Shown: positions 46,801-58,930, numbered from the stretch's first letter. The stretch is 64,000 nt of DNA from Rhinopomastus cyanomelas (GCA_013400115.1 VXBP01008935.1:124001-188000), one strand, 5' to 3'. A program made the numbers and translations. The notes: generated by a model not told the origin, from the sequence alone.

Positions 46801-47300
46801 TCAATCTGTCTAGAGGTAAGCATTTCTATTCTCCTATTAAAATGGAAGGGAACATATTTTAAGGCTGTGTTGTTACACGTCACATAATTTTCTACAAATC
46901 CTGTGCTAGAAAGGTTTTATTAGGAAAAATATCTCAGGTGAAGACATACTGTTTGGAACAATATCACAACCACAGCAGAGACAGAAGAGCATCTGACTGA
47001 CAGGTTCTGAGTTGTGGACTAGGTAATAGCAGAGGTGATTGAACTGAGCTGACAACTGAGAACACAGCCTGGACCTTGAACCAAAACATTCATCCATCCA
47101 TTCTTCTTACTTTTCTGGGATGGCATCCACCTTTCTTCACTTATTAGGCAAACCATCCCTCTTTCTCTAGAAGTCTGCCTTCTCAGCCATGACTACAAAA
47201 TCCCTTCTGCTCTTCATCACTATTTAAGAGACTCTCTATCAGCTGTGTCTCAGCTCTGGTCCTTCCCCAGTAATGGGTCGTGCTTACCAGAGCTCATAAC
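43833..47300. other. Unique non-coding sequence with a G+C-richer patch
   Basis: No gene or transposon recognised. A patch at about 44840-45290 is G+C-richer and open in several frames on both strands (86, 71, 62 and 96 codons). That pattern reflects fewer A/T-rich stops rather than coding. It also contains a perfect hairpin (45011-45028). Confidence 0.5.
45011..45028. repeat. Perfect short hairpin CTTGCTCC-GT-GGAGCAAG
   Basis: Two 8-base arms are exact reverse complements with a 2-base loop, inside the G+C-rich patch. No T-run or other terminator context applies in a bird genome. Probably a chance palindrome. Confidence 0.6.
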
Positions 47301-47404
47301 ACAGAATCATAAAATCATTAGGGATTGGAAGGACCTCAAAAGATCTTCTAGCCCAACACCCCTACCAGAGCATTACCACCTAGACCAAGTTGCATAGGAA
47401 CATG
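47301..47404 (-). mobile_element. CR1 LINE 3'-end fragment
   Basis: About 104 bp of reversed CR1 tail: ACAGAATCATAAAATCATTA, GGGATTGGAAGGACCTCAAA, AGATCTTCTAGCCC, CACCTAGACCAAGTTGC, then cut. One G is lost from the 'GAAGGGACC' block. Main subfamily. Confidence 0.92.
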
Positions 47405-48882
47405 GATTAGGAACACTCTACTTCAGCTCTAGTAGTTATACAAATTGTATTTGCAGCTTTGGAAAGTAAAGGGTAGCTGCAAGTACAAAGAAGAGTTACT
47501 TCTCTTACAAAATTCATGCAGAATTCTGCTGTAGTCCTATCATAAGTCCCACAATGCCAGTTGCTCAATTTACTACTACATCACCTATCCATTATCATCC
47601 AAGCTGCTACCACCTTCCTCACCCAGAAATGGAAGTCACTGTGTCGTATCATCTACAGGAGCGGAGATAAATGTGGGAAGACATGAGAGCAGATAGCACC
47701 AGTTGCTTTGACAGAATAACAGCTTACTGTGCCAGCTGCTCCTTGGTAATTATTAATATTCACTGTTACTCTGTGGGGTATGTAAGGTAGCTTATTGCTT
47801 TCTCATTTCTCATGCGTGGCCAACAGTTAGCAGGAACAGCATAACGTAGTTCTGCAAAGCCTCTTATTAGAGCTGGTCCTGCGTTGGCCTTGCATATATT
47901 CAAAATTATTGCTGCCTGGAAAAAGGGGGGTTCTTCCCACTTGTTTCAAGCTATCAGCAAAATGCTTAGAACCATTACAGTCCCATAGCCTATTTTTTTA
48001 CTATTCCACTTCACAATGAAGGAATTAAGAAAGATAACTTCAGAAAACTATTTCACAAAATTATTTAGTATTCTCACTCTGCAAAGTCCTTGAGCCCCCA
48101 AATAATGTCATTTCCGTGCACTCACTTATAATAATGAAGGAGTTTTATTCAGGTTTACTAAGAATACAAAAATTATTCTACACCTCTACATTTCTGGTCA
48201 CTTTTATGGAAAGTTAGAGGAGAATCTGTCATGTGGAGCTTCACAGAAGCAAGTAATTGTAGTTCAACTGCTCACAAGTCTGTCTCATAGAAGGAAGTAA
48301 TTACAAGTTCAATGGCTCACAAGTCTGGTAGCTATTTTCTTCACTCCAAAGTGTTCAGTGAACTCAGACCTGAAATGTGGTAATTCTTCTCTGGAACAAA
48401 TTGTGTGACTTTTTAATTAAGTAAGATTCTTCTTTAGATACGTTGGTGAAAGAAGTAAAACCAAAGGTAATGAAATGCACTGTCTCAAAGAAGGTAGTGC
48501 TGAGCTACAGAGGAGCACACAGAGCTCCAGAAAGAGCAGGTCCTCTTGACATTCAGGCACCGGACAACTGTGTATAGATTTTTTTTCACTATCTTCCTTG
48601 AGAAGTTAAGCAAAATAGGAATTAATACTTTCATTATTTTCTTTGTCTTCTTAACAAATGGAAACTGGGTTTGAACAATTTCTTTTCCAAATAAAATTCA
48701 ATATTTTCTCTTATTTGGGCAAGCTTTAAAAATTAATGTCATTACATTTTCAGACAAAACCATTTTGAAATACTAATGAAAACATTGCAGTTAGAACTGT
48801 CAAAATGAAGACATTTTCTTTTTCCTCTCTTTTCTTGTATAATACTTGAAGGCAGAAGAAAAATACGAAATGAACTTGCTTT
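47405..48882. other. Unique sequence with a 44-bp imperfect duplication
   Basis: No gene recognised. An imperfect tandem duplication lies at 48245-48332 and is listed separately. Confidence 0.5.
48245..48332 (+). repeat. Imperfect tandem duplication, about 44-bp unit
   Basis: Unit one contains AGAAGCAAGTAATTGTAGTT and GCTCACAAGTCTG; unit two contains AGAAGGAAGTAATTACAAGT and GGCTCACAAGTCTG at the same spacing, with scattered mismatches. This is a single old local duplication, not a known repeat family. Confidence 0.8.
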
Positions 48883-48950
48883 CACAGAATCACAGAGCAT
48901 TAGGGACTGGAAGGGACCTTGAAAAATCATCTCGTCCAATCTCCCTGCTA
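48883..48950 (-). mobile_element. CR1 3'-terminal stub
   Basis: Reversed tail: CACAGAATCACAGAGCATTA, GGGACTGGAAGGGACCTTGA, AAAATCATCTCGTCC, ending in CTCCCTGCTAAC. About 68 bp, 5'-truncated, main subfamily. Confidence 0.9.
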
Positions 48951-51177
48951 ACAAGTATATTATTAGCTGCCACAAGACTTTCTATCAAATACCATCCGCA
49001 CCCATATAAAACTCATACGAGAAGCATCTTCACCTCGGTGGTCAGGTTCTTTTTGACCAAATCTGTCTATAGAACAGAAACCTACTTCCTGAGAAGGCCA
49101 TCATGAAGTGCCTTTCTAATCACTGAGGTAAGACAATAATTCATCCAACATATTTAATTATGTATTTCAAAAGGTTGTATCCTGAAAAATATATCAAAAC
49201 AAAAAGAAGGAAGTCATAGCCAATGGCTAAGAAATACTACTACTTGAAATACTTCATGTACTTTATGGAATCTCCCATGTAATGCCCACATGAGAAGAAG
49301 ATAGCACTTCCAGAAGCAGATGAGCCTCCCCTCCTGTCATGTCATGTTGCAGGCTGATGTGTTAGACACCTTGTGACATCTTATACAGCACCAAATACTG
49401 GAATTAGATATGGGCACGTGACACCTTGACGTCTTCATGGGCAACAGAAACAAGCACCTGTTTTTCCACCATTACTTAGAAAGGCCACTGAGGATGACTT
49501 TACTAAAAGAGGACAGAATATATAGAAGAATCAAATCTGGTCTAAGAAAACAAATTTTGTTGGGAACAGTATTGAGAAACTGTAAGGAAACAGAGATCTG
49601 TGTCCTGTTCTAGATAATCACAAGAAACAGCATGCAGATGAATTTCTCATGAGCTGATATGGCAGGGAAGAGTATAATGCAATCCCTAAACAAATTAAAT
49701 CTTAGCAGCTGTAGCTGCTAAGCAAGCTGGTGAGCTGACCTGCAGGTGAAGATTCAACATGCACTTTCTACGCTCAAAGGCAACGTTAAGGTGAAATAAG
49801 TATCACCTTCTATTTAGATCTGAGGTGATTGTGACCAGAAAGAAACAAAACCAAAAGCCTCAAAGGGAAAATATAGCTTGTTTCCAAAAATATTGATTGA
49901 TCTGCTGCCTTTCAAAATCAGCTTGGTTCATTCAGGCAGGTGGCTGGATGAGCTGAAGGATCATGAACTATTGTGACAGGCAGGAAAACATATCAGTTTA
50001 AATTTAACAATCCTTCTACTCAAGTTGTCATTCTAAAGCTTTCTTATACCATTGGCCTGACATCAGATCAATAGTACAATGACATTTTATGGCACATCAG
50101 CAACACAACAAAGAATACTGTAGAAAACCCTAAACAGATTGAAAAATACTGAAATGTATATACTGCATGTGGTTTGGGTGGTTGTGTTAATGGCCTTTCT
50201 CACATCAAGGATGTTCTCTTGCCTCGTATTTCCCATCTCACTTTATTTAAGTTATTGCAATTGTAGCAAGGGGGGATCACTTCTTCCTGAAAAACTTGGA
50301 ATGACTCTAAAAAGGGCCAGTTATCTGAACTCATTATTTTTTGCCTGAATATACACAATGAATGATATTTGCTCTGCTTGATTGTGTCTGCTTCAATCTC
50401 ATTTTCATCTTTCTATTATTTCTGTAAGTGAGACAGTACTATTAAAATTTTCCATGAAATGTAGCTGGATAGGCCCTATGCATAAAAGTAAATTTTTTTG
50501 AAGAGTGATCAAATATATTTTAAAAAGTCATATTTTATCAGTTCTCTCAAAGTCTAAATGGGAAAAAAATAATCTTATTTTAAATTAATCATTCAACACC
50601 CTCTGCTCAAAACAAGTGCAAGTTTAGAGAAGTGTAAGAAAAAAATTTTGTAAGACTTAATACCTGGCTCATCATAACTGAAATGCAGAAAACTGGTGTT
50701 TTGTGGCACAAATAAAAGAAGAATAAGAAAGATGAAAAGGTCAATGAAAATAGTAAAACTCAGTGCTTGGAGTAAGGAAGGATGGAATCACTATCCCTAG
50801 CAGAAACCTGAACTAAAGCAAACTTCATTATTTCAGCAAATTAATGTCAGCATCCTAGAAAACTGTTAAGAAATATGGGTCTTCTGTAGATACATAGAGA
50901 GAAATCATACATTTGATCACAACTGAGAAAATAATTGATGGCAGCTAGTAGATTGAAGTCTACGCTTTTGGTATTCTTACTTACTCTGTAACTTTAAGCA
51001 TATGCTGCTACAGATGGTCATTGTACGTATTGGTATGCAGATGCCAGTCAAGTGAGGCAGAACACAGGAGGTGGATAAGACTGTTCATGATACAAATCAT
51101 ATAACCCCCTTAAATAAATCTCAACCTTTTCTTTTGCTGTTCTATTTTGCTTCATGATACCCTCTAACCAGTTCTGG
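48951..51177. other. Unique non-coding sequence
   Basis: About 2.2 kb without recognised gene or transposon. ORFs are at most about 70 codons and lack motifs. A/T-rich patches lie around 50500-50650. Confidence 0.5.
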
Positions 51178-51412
51178 AATCCTAGAATCATTAGGGATTG
51201 GAAGGGACCTCAAAGATCATCTAGTCCAATTCCCCTTCCACAGCAGGATCACCCAGACCAAGTCACACAGGAACACATCCAGGTGGGTCTTAAAAATCTC
51301 CAGAGAAGGAGACTCCATAACTGCCCTGGGCAGCCTGTTCCCATGCTCTGTCTCCCTCACTGTGAAGAAGTTCCTTCTCATATTGATGAGGAACCTTCTG
51401 TGTTCTAGCTTA
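51178..51412 (-). mobile_element. CR1 LINE 3'-end fragment
   Basis: Minus-strand CR1 of about 235 bp: CCTAGAATCATTAGGG, GACCTCAAAGATCATCTAG, CCTTCCACAGCAGGATCACC, GGAACACATCCAGGTGGG, GAGACTCCATAACTGCCC, CCTCACTGTGAAGAAGTTCC and a cut at TGTTCTAGCTTA. The C-terminal ORF2 codons (RRNFFTVRETEHGNRLPR on the minus strand) are in frame for about 60 residues. Confidence 0.94.
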
Positions 51413-51711
51413 GCTGTGTTCACATCAACATTTTTCCCTGATGACTTTTCTATTCCTATAACAACTCTTCACTGAAATAAATCTGCTGGTGCTGCTGTGG
51501 GGGTTGTAGCTCATGCTTTCCGAATCTCTGTTATTAGCTCTTTATTGTTTGCCGGTCTGGCACACCTCATAATGCCAGAATTGTGCATAAAGAAAATAGG
51601 TGCATGATGGAACGAGCTATTGTTTCTGGCTGTGCAAAACAAAGGCCTGCAAACACAAACTTAATGTGGAAATTCAGGATGGCAGGACTCTCTATTTTGT
51701 ATTCCGCTGAA
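51413..51711. promoter_or_regulatory. Repeat-free spacer, possible conserved element (weak)
   Basis: About 300 bp between a minus-strand and a plus-strand CR1, with ATTAGCTCTTTATTGTTTGC, a SOX-like ATTGTTTC word and GTGCATAAAGAAAAT. The motif mix would fit a conserved non-coding element, but this is only an impression. Confidence 0.12.
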
Positions 51712-51883
51712 AGCACCAAGCACCAGTACAGGTAAGGGGCCATCCTGCTGGAAAGCAGTACCACAGAGAAAGATCTTGATGTCCTGTGTGACCTGCCCTA
51801 GGTGATCCTGCTGTGGCAGAAGGCTTGGACTAGGTGATCTCTAAAGGTCCCTTTCCAACCCCTAACATTCTATGATTCTATGA
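51712..51883 (+). mobile_element. Internally deleted CR1
   Basis: Two non-adjacent parts of CR1 are joined. The left part, AGCACCAGTACAGG, GGGGCCATCCTGCTGGAAAG and AGAAAGATCTTGATGTCCTG, matches the ORF2 stretch also seen at 58780-58850 (there GCACCAGTACACATTAGGGG through GGGAGTCCTGGGG). At 51783-51787 (TCCTG) the sequence jumps to the 3' end: TCCTGTGTGACCTG, GGTGATCCTGCTGTGGCAG, GGTCCCTTTCCAACCCC and two octamers. Both parent sites carry TCCTG, so the junction shows five bases of microhomology. Several hundred bases are missing by comparison with 15686-16240. Confidence 0.8.
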
Positions 51884-51949
51884 CAGCTACTCATATCTTT
51901 TGCAAACAGAGTAAGATTTTAATTAGGACAGCATGCAAAACAATGCTGT

Positions 51950-52220
51950 GTACCCAAGACAATTTTAAGACTTCAGTGTCGCTGCCTAAACCACCAGATT
52001 TTTTTCTGAGGTGACGTTGCCTGCCTGTGCAACTCCATTTGTCTTTGCACATTTGATTTCTCGCATGCAGTGATTTTCTCTATATTTGGCTGAATCTCAC
52101 TTGCTGTTTCTCCTGTCTCTGAGTTTGATGAGTGACACTGGCCTGACAGCAAGCGGAGCTCAGCCAGCAAATGGGCAAGTGATTAACAAGCTCTGAGTGA
52201 GGACGTGATTGATCATACAA
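51950..52220. promoter_or_regulatory. Candidate conserved non-coding element (unproven)
   Basis: A repeat-free patch with a GAGGTGACGTTGCC word (CREB-like TGACG), TTTGCACATTTG, TCGCATGCAGTG, GTGATTAACAAGC and GTGATTGATCATAC (homeodomain/HNF1-like words), and balanced composition. Of the same kind as other vertebrate enhancer elements, but no conservation evidence is available. Confidence 0.17.
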
Positions 52221-55200
52221 CATCAAGAATTTATAATACTACCCATAAGATCTAAGAGACAGCAGAGTTGCTGAGCGTGATAGCATTTAGGATCACCAGC
52301 TGTTTTGCCACTGACCCATGGGAACAAGGAAGACACTGTAGCGTCCACTTGCCAGTTCCTTCTCCTGTGCAAAACCATACAAATACATGTGTGGCTCCTG
52401 GACCACAAGGAAAACTTTGCTATTTAGCTGATGCAAATAAATACGATCTTTCACAAAATAAACTGCTGTGATGGCTCTGATTTCTGTACAACTGTTTAGT
52501 TACAGCATGAATGAAGCAAGTCAAAAATAGAATTCATGTTCAGTAGTCTCCTTTCTCACTAGAGATATAATATCATTAATCTTTTCACCCTGATAGCCTA
52601 GACTGTAAAAAATTCCTTATATCCTTCAATAACAGAGCAATTAGTCAAACAGAGTTTGTATAATTATATGCAGGCACACACAGGAGTTGTGTCTAGGGCT
52701 TGGAAGAGCAGGAACGACACACTGATCATACCAAACAATGATATCTGTTAGGTTGTGCAGCAACTTTCATGAGATGGGAAACAAAGAGAATTCTGCTGCC
52801 CTCTTGATTCCAGGTTTTGCTCAGCCAGACTCAGGAATAATTAAGAGAAACCTGAAATCTGCATGCCAGGCTGATAAAGACATGAACCCAGTTAAGAAAA
52901 TGGGGTGAAATTCAGTCACCATTTAATTTAGTGATGAAAATCCAACTGATTCTTCTACATCACATTTCCTTCACTGAACTTTACTGCTTTATCCCAGTGA
53001 TCAGACTGAGGACAAAATGAGCAGAATGTCAATGCCTTGCTTTATAACCAGATGAATTTTATCTGCCATAGCAGTTGCTTTTTTACATGGCCATCCAGCT
53101 AAGGGCAGACACAGGAGTCAGTGGACTCAGGGGAGCTGGCCTGTGTCTTACCTTTGCCTCTCTAGCTGAGCAGACTTAGTGATTAGGCATGACTCTGCCC
53201 ACAACCTTTCAGTTCCTCTTTTTACAGTCCATATTAAACAAAATATGAGCTAGACAGTAAAACTAGACTGATTTGAAATAAGGCTGCACAAGTTCATCCA
53301 CCGCTAATAAACTATGCAAAAGGGTACCATTTCTCCCCAACAGTCAGCTATACATTTATTCAGAAAATAAATGTGCTGATCTCAGGCCAATTAGAACAAA
53401 TTGCCCTTTTAGAAAGCTCCTTCACATACCAGCTTGTTCTCATGAATCTTGGTTTTTTGTGGCTACCCAGACAGCGAGCACATGTAAATGGATCATGTGG
53501 TTGTCTTTCACAAAGGTTTGCCTGAAACAGTATTTGCTGGATTCTGTAGAACTGGATGCACAAATCTCTACTGAAACCATGTGAGGCTGCTGCCTTCATT
53601 AAACTCACCAGAGGGATGTAAAACATCCACAGAATTTTCTCACAAGTACCGACATGTCTAACAGTGTGACAGCAACATCACTTATTTATGTCTTGTATTT
53701 TACCCTGTAATTTGATTTTGATGGCCACCAAAGACAGGATACATAGTCAAAGATGGAACTTGTGCCTGACTCGTTAGCATAGCCCATTTCATGTTCTGAA
53801 AACACATTGCTTACCTTTTTTTTATGGTGGCTGGGTGGCTGCCACTAACAAGCTGTTACTTATGATTAATATTTCTCAACAAGTATCTTAAAATAGCAAA
53901 AGCAAAGTAGCCATTCCCAGAGCGTTTCTGCACATTAAGGTTTAGATGTTTAGATTTCAGGGCAATGCTGCTGCTTAGTAAATAAGAAAAGGCTCATCTC
54001 TAATAGACTATGGCACGCATTTTTTCCCAATGGTAATAAATTTTCTACCAAGATGCATTTTTAATTCCAGTTAGTGGTGTCAACAAATAAAAAAGTAGCA
54101 TCTGGTTATAGACTGGATGCAACTCAAAAAGCAGAGTCAAATCTCATAATACATGCAAATGGTAAGTTGATAAAGAACAATTTCCTTGGTGCTTTGTGTG
54201 TCCTGTGCAGAATAACTACTTGTTCTAGACCTGTCCCTCTGCTGCTCTCAGACAAATATTTATTACACCTAGTTTGCCTTACTGTTTCACTTCTTACCTT
54301 GTCTCATCACTGCACACTAAATTCTGGCCTGTGTGATAAATTATGGCAGCTGGTTGTTCTGTTATCGTCCACTTGAGTGAGAAGACAATGCTGAATTCAC
54401 AAAAGGCCAGACGAGGTCTTGAAAACAAGAGCTGGGTTTTCAGCAGCTGACAGTGGTACATTGTCAGAGCTTGTGACAGTAGGAGAGAAAGAAACTCTTC
54501 TTGTCTAGTGCAGGACAGGAGCTACATAATTTCCAAGATAACTAAAATTCATCCTATTTTACCACCTCCCAAAAAAAAGATAAAATTCAGGAATAATATA
54601 GAGCATCCATAGAGTAGTTAAAGAATCTCTGACTCTCCTGCTAACACAGTAGTTTCTTAAGTTTTAGACACTATGAAATTGGTTGATTCCTTAGGCACAA
54701 TAAATATTAATATTAATTAATGTTTGTAAAGCTTTTAGCAAAAAGATAGTTACTATAGAAACATTAAGCTGTTTATATATACAATAGTTTTTGCTGCTTA
54801 TTTAATTTGAAAAAGTGAAAACAGGAAAATCCATACACTGCAGAGGTTAATAACACAAGCGGGTTTTTCCATAGAACAGACACCTGAAAGCAGGTTTTTT
54901 TTCCACTATTAACATGCAGATAACAAGCCACCTTCAGCACTAAATTATTCCCAGCTCATACAGTTATTAGATGAACTGGGGTTTGCAGCAGAATAGGGCT
55001 GGAGGAACACAGAAGTGAATCATATCCATAATTCTTACAGTTCCTAAGGGAAACATGGTTCCACATCAGTGTTCACTTTGCATCCATGAACAAGGTAAGG
55101 CCATTAGCAAGTCACAGTGCTCAGGAGTCAATATTTTTATCTAGTGACCTATTAACAGATCATTAGGTTTGCAAAATCCATTCCTTAATGTCTTCACAAA

Positions 55201-55658
55201 TGTTTTATCTTTTTCTTTACATTCAGAAAACAACTTGCACTTGTATGTAGGGCAACATTTGAAATGAGAAGCACACGTGGATGAGAACTTCCCATCTCTT
55301 CCTTTGCCTCCATATTTCAAATAAAAGTGCCACAATGGTAGAAAATAAACTTAAAACCCCCCCTGTGTTAGGGGCTGCTGCCCACGAGGAATGACTCCTC
55401 TTTGGGTGAGCATTTAATGAATGACAATTGTAAACACTACATTGAAAGAATTAAGGATTTCTTGTATGTCCCCTTGTATTTGTTTTTTGGGGCACAGAAA
55501 ACTAAATCTTAGTAAAATTATTGGGTTATCTAGAATTCCAGTATTTATTTTTCCTTATAGTATATTATTTTACTCTTGTTACTTGATTTCAATTCACAAA
55601 ACAAGTTTTCATTTCATGATATATAAACCCATCCCAAGGTTGCCTTCTAATAGCACTA

Positions 55659-55679
55659 CCACAATTCACAGAATTGTGG
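55659..55679. repeat. Perfect 9-bp inverted repeat
   Basis: CCACAATTC and GAATTGTGG are exact reverse complements with a 3-base loop (ACA). No neighbouring feature gives it a role. Confidence 0.7.
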
Positions 55680-56234
55680 ACACTTTTGAAACCCTTGAGT
55701 AAGTTATAATTTATCTTCTCGAGTTCTTAGAGCCATCTGTTTGAAGAAAGCATTAAATCTCCACTGTTTTTATCTAGCAACTACAGCATCTATTTTTATG
55801 TTAATTGTGTTTCACAGGAGGTCTTGTTAGCTTTATTAAAGCCCCCTCAAGATGGTTAAGCTTCGGATGAGTTTTTACGTTTAACGTTCTGAGTTGATAC
55901 CTGTTATTATATTTACCTGCCTTTATCTCAATGAAACTCAGATAAATTTACCTACATTTATCTCAAAGTAACACTCTGCCTTCAAACTGTCGGGTTTCCT
56001 TGCATCACACACATGGCCTATTTCCTATGTGCTACATACTTATGACAACATTTACATACACTGTTTTCAATGACAAGTTGGAATGCTGAATTATGGTCTG
56101 CATTCAGATTCTCTTTCATCTGCCAGAGTGCCGACAGATACAGAACCCAGTACATACCCAGGTGTTTTGGTCCTACAGCTACGCACTAAGAAACATGGAA
56201 CGTACACATATGTTTGATATAACAGAGGCCAGAT

Positions 56235-56452
56235 ATCACAGAACCACAAAACATCAGGGATTGGAAGGGACCACAAAAGATAATGTAGTCCAATCCTCCT
56301 GGCCACAGCAGGATCATCTAGATCAAGTTGCATAGGAACATATCCAGGGGGTTTTAAACATCTTCAGAGAAAGAGACTCTACAACCCCCCCGGGCAGCCT
56401 GTTCCAGTGTCCTGTCACCCTCACTGTGAAGAAGTTCCTTCTCATATTTATG
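56235..56452 (-). mobile_element. CR1 LINE 3'-end fragment
   Basis: Reversed CR1 of about 215 bp: ATCACAGAACCACAAAACAT, GGGATTGGAAGGGACCACAA, GTCCAATCCTCCTGGCC, ACAGCAGGATCATCTAGATC, GGAACATATCCAGGGGG, GACTCTACAACCCCCCC, then CTCACTGTGAAGAAGTTCC. The octamers are mutated. Main subfamily, somewhat older than the 51178 copy judging by mismatches. Confidence 0.93.
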
Positions 56453-57859
56453 CATTTCTTGATACAAACATCAGAAGATTCCCTCTGTCTTTTAAAGAAG
56501 ATGTTTTGAACCTACAGGAGGTCTGGGTTGGGTGTCAAGAAAGGAGGGGCAGAAGGGATTTGGCGGAATTCTATGAAGGAAAGCAGGGGGAAAGGTGACA
56601 GGAAAACAGAGTAAATAGATCATAAATTCATTCAAGCCGCTTTTGCAAGAATGAAGCACAATGTATGAAATACACTATGTGGAAGTACACCCTTCTACTC
56701 CTTCCCTATTGTACTTTGCATGGATAAAAGTGTCTTAATACTGTTGATATGGCAGGAACACTGCAGAGTATTAACCCTGAAAATTATAAAATAGGCAAAA
56801 CCAAAGACTTCTGAGCTCGTCGTGTATACACGAGTTTTCTTTTCACAAAATCAGAAGTTAGTGGAACAAACCAACCAGTAAATTAACATATAGTAGGGTA
56901 GGCTGGTTCCAATGATTCACTGAAAATTCCAGTGCCATTAAAGAATTTTTCAGATTGATTTGATAGAGATCAATAACTCTTCAAGCGCATTATAGAGTAA
57001 TATTTGAGAAAAATGGATTAATTTAAATGAAAAGCTTCTGGTTTGAATTCAATTTCAATCAAAACAGACCTACTGTTTGACTGAACAATTTATATTTTAA
57101 TCACAACATTTTTCTTTGTAGATATTTACAAAGCATAGAGAGCGATATAAATGTGTAAGGGGTGCTAGTGAGGGCTTTTACAGATTAAATATTAGATCTG
57201 AGTAATTTTACTAGCTTTTTAGTATTAGATCAAGCCTAAATGAATTACTTTTGTTTAAGCTAAACATTAGAGTAAAAGGAGATCACCATAAGAGCTGGGG
57301 TGACCATTAATTTCATTTTTCAAGACAGTGGCTAAATTCCTGGTAAGGAAGTTTTTATTATCAGAGTGATACTGTGATAGTTCTGTCTCAAATACTAAAG
57401 ACCAGTTCAAACTAGCGTCTGCTGAGGAGAGTAGACATTCATCTGATAGGGAAAAAGTCTGCTGCAGACTCAAAAAGTAATGGACAATTTATTTTCCTGT
57501 TATCCAGTGTCCACTGGACTCTCTTAGTTGACCCAAAAATATTTTTACTAAGTGAGAATATTCTAGTACATCTGTATAAACGGTCTGTTCCTTAACTAGG
57601 ATGGGAATCTCAACCTACCTCCTAAACTCCATGCAGAGCCTACCAGGACAAATGATGGCCTGTGATCATCATGTTGCGAGTTAATTTATTGACAACACCT
57701 TAAAAATGGTTGGTTAAAAATGGTCTAGCTGTTGAGCAGAACTTCTTAATGGGTTTGCCCTTTACATCAAGGCATTCAAAAGCAGTTTGAGAAATCGTTC
57801 ATCAACAGATGAAACTGAAGCCTGTTCTGTTCATAATCAGGATATTTCTTTGTTTGTCA

Positions 57860-57928
57860 ATAGTAAATAAATAGCAACTAAAACAGTAAATGAAATAGTA
57901 AATAGTAATAAAATAGTAAATGAAAGGC
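57860..57928 (+). repeat. Degenerate AATAGTAAAT minisatellite
   Basis: Repeated words ATAGTAAATA, CAGTAAATGA, AATAGTAAAT, AGTAATAAAA and AATAGTAAATGA follow each other over about 68 bp. Imperfect copies of one A/T-rich 10-mer, probably grown by slippage. Confidence 0.8.
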
Positions 57929-57962
57929 TTGTGATTGTCTGGACATTAAGTTTGGAGCTATT

Positions 57963-58004
57963 ATGGCACTAATACTAATAACTAAGATGGCACTAATACT
58001 AATC
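57963..58004 (+). repeat. 24-bp tandem duplication
   Basis: ATGGCACTAATACTAAT at 57963 is repeated at 57987 with a 24-bp period, and the unit itself has an internal CTAATA triplet-like repeat. Adjacent to the minisatellite, so the area seems prone to slippage. Confidence 0.85.
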
Positions 58005-58582
58005 ACTGCTTTTTTGCAATTAGTAAGTAATAAGAAATAATCCATATGAGGGTGGTCGTACCAAAATTTTAAAAATGGTTGCAAGGTTTAAAAGAACTTG
58101 TTTACTTCCAGAAAAGTACATTAAAGACTTTGTGTGTTATGTTCAACATTCCCCAACAGTCCTGTTTTGGCTGTATAATACGTATTTGTGTGAGTAACAC
58201 CAATCCAATCAGCTCCTCCTTTCCTTCACATTATTAAGCAGCACTTTAACATCTGTTTTGTCCAGGGTTTTCCTAACACAGAAGGAATAAGCTGTATAAA
58301 ACTGAACTCCATTGGTTTTATTTTTTAACAAAGAGCAAGCTGATGTTTGGGATGTTTTTTGTTTTGACCTTTTCTTGTGATTTTCTGGTTTTGCCAGTGT
58401 TGTACATCCAACAGGCTTTATAACCAACCGCTATTTATCCTCCTAATGAAATTCTTGATGTTTACAATTCCAAGAATTTACATTAAAACAAATTCCTCTT
58501 GGTTGTTTTGATCGTTACTATTCAACGAAAAATAAATGCACAGAAAGTATTACTGGTAAACACACTATCCCAAGAAAACTGA

Positions 58583-58930
58583 GCAGTGACCTGGATGAAG
58601 GGTTTGAGCACAACCTCATCAAGTTTGCTGTCAGTACAAGATTGGAGGGAGTGACTAATACACCAGAATGCTGCACTGCTGCTTAGTGACACCTGGACAG
58701 GTTGAAGAGTTGTAAGGACAGAAACAAAGTTCAATAAGAGTAAATTCCTTAGGTGCTGGACTTAAAGAGGAATAAACTCCTGCACCAGTACACATTAGGG
58801 GCTGGCCTCCTGGAAACCAGCCCTGCACAAAAATATCTGGGAGTCCTGGGGGTGTCTAATGTCACCTCAGATGACACCTTGCCTCACACCCAGACAGCTA
58901 CAGTCAAATGCTGCTGATATTTCCATGGAG
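58583..58930 (+). mobile_element. CR1 ORF2 RT-region fragment
   Basis: Plus-strand CR1 from the second half of the reverse transcriptase. Visible nucleotide blocks are GAGCAGTGACCTGGATGAAG, CTCATCAAGTTTGCTGTCAG, the GGAGGGAGTGACTAATACAC block, GACACCTGGACAGGTTGAAG, GGCCTCCTGGAAACCAGCCC and CTGGGAGTCCTGGGGG. The first part encodes a degraded 'LSKFADDTKLGG', the RT motif C region; the catalytic Asp pair is altered because GCTGTCAGTACA replaces the expected Ala-Asp-Asp-Thr codons. Frames are broken and the 3' UTR is not contiguous, so this is a dead internal piece. Confidence 0.82.

Larger units (their letters stand above)
51884..56234. other. Unique non-coding sequence, 4.3 kb
   Basis: No gene or CR1 recognised. 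A patch at about 51950-52220 is listed separately. AT-rich palindromic words occur near 54700-54720, and a perfect 9-bp hairpin lies at 55659-55679. The largest ORF (54074-54376, 100 codons) has no motif. Confidence 0.5.
56453..58582. other. Unique non-coding sequence with A/T-rich repeats at its right end
   Basis: No gene or CR1 recognised. An (AATAGTAAAT)-like array and a 24-bp duplication lie at 57860-58004. Confidence 0.5.
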
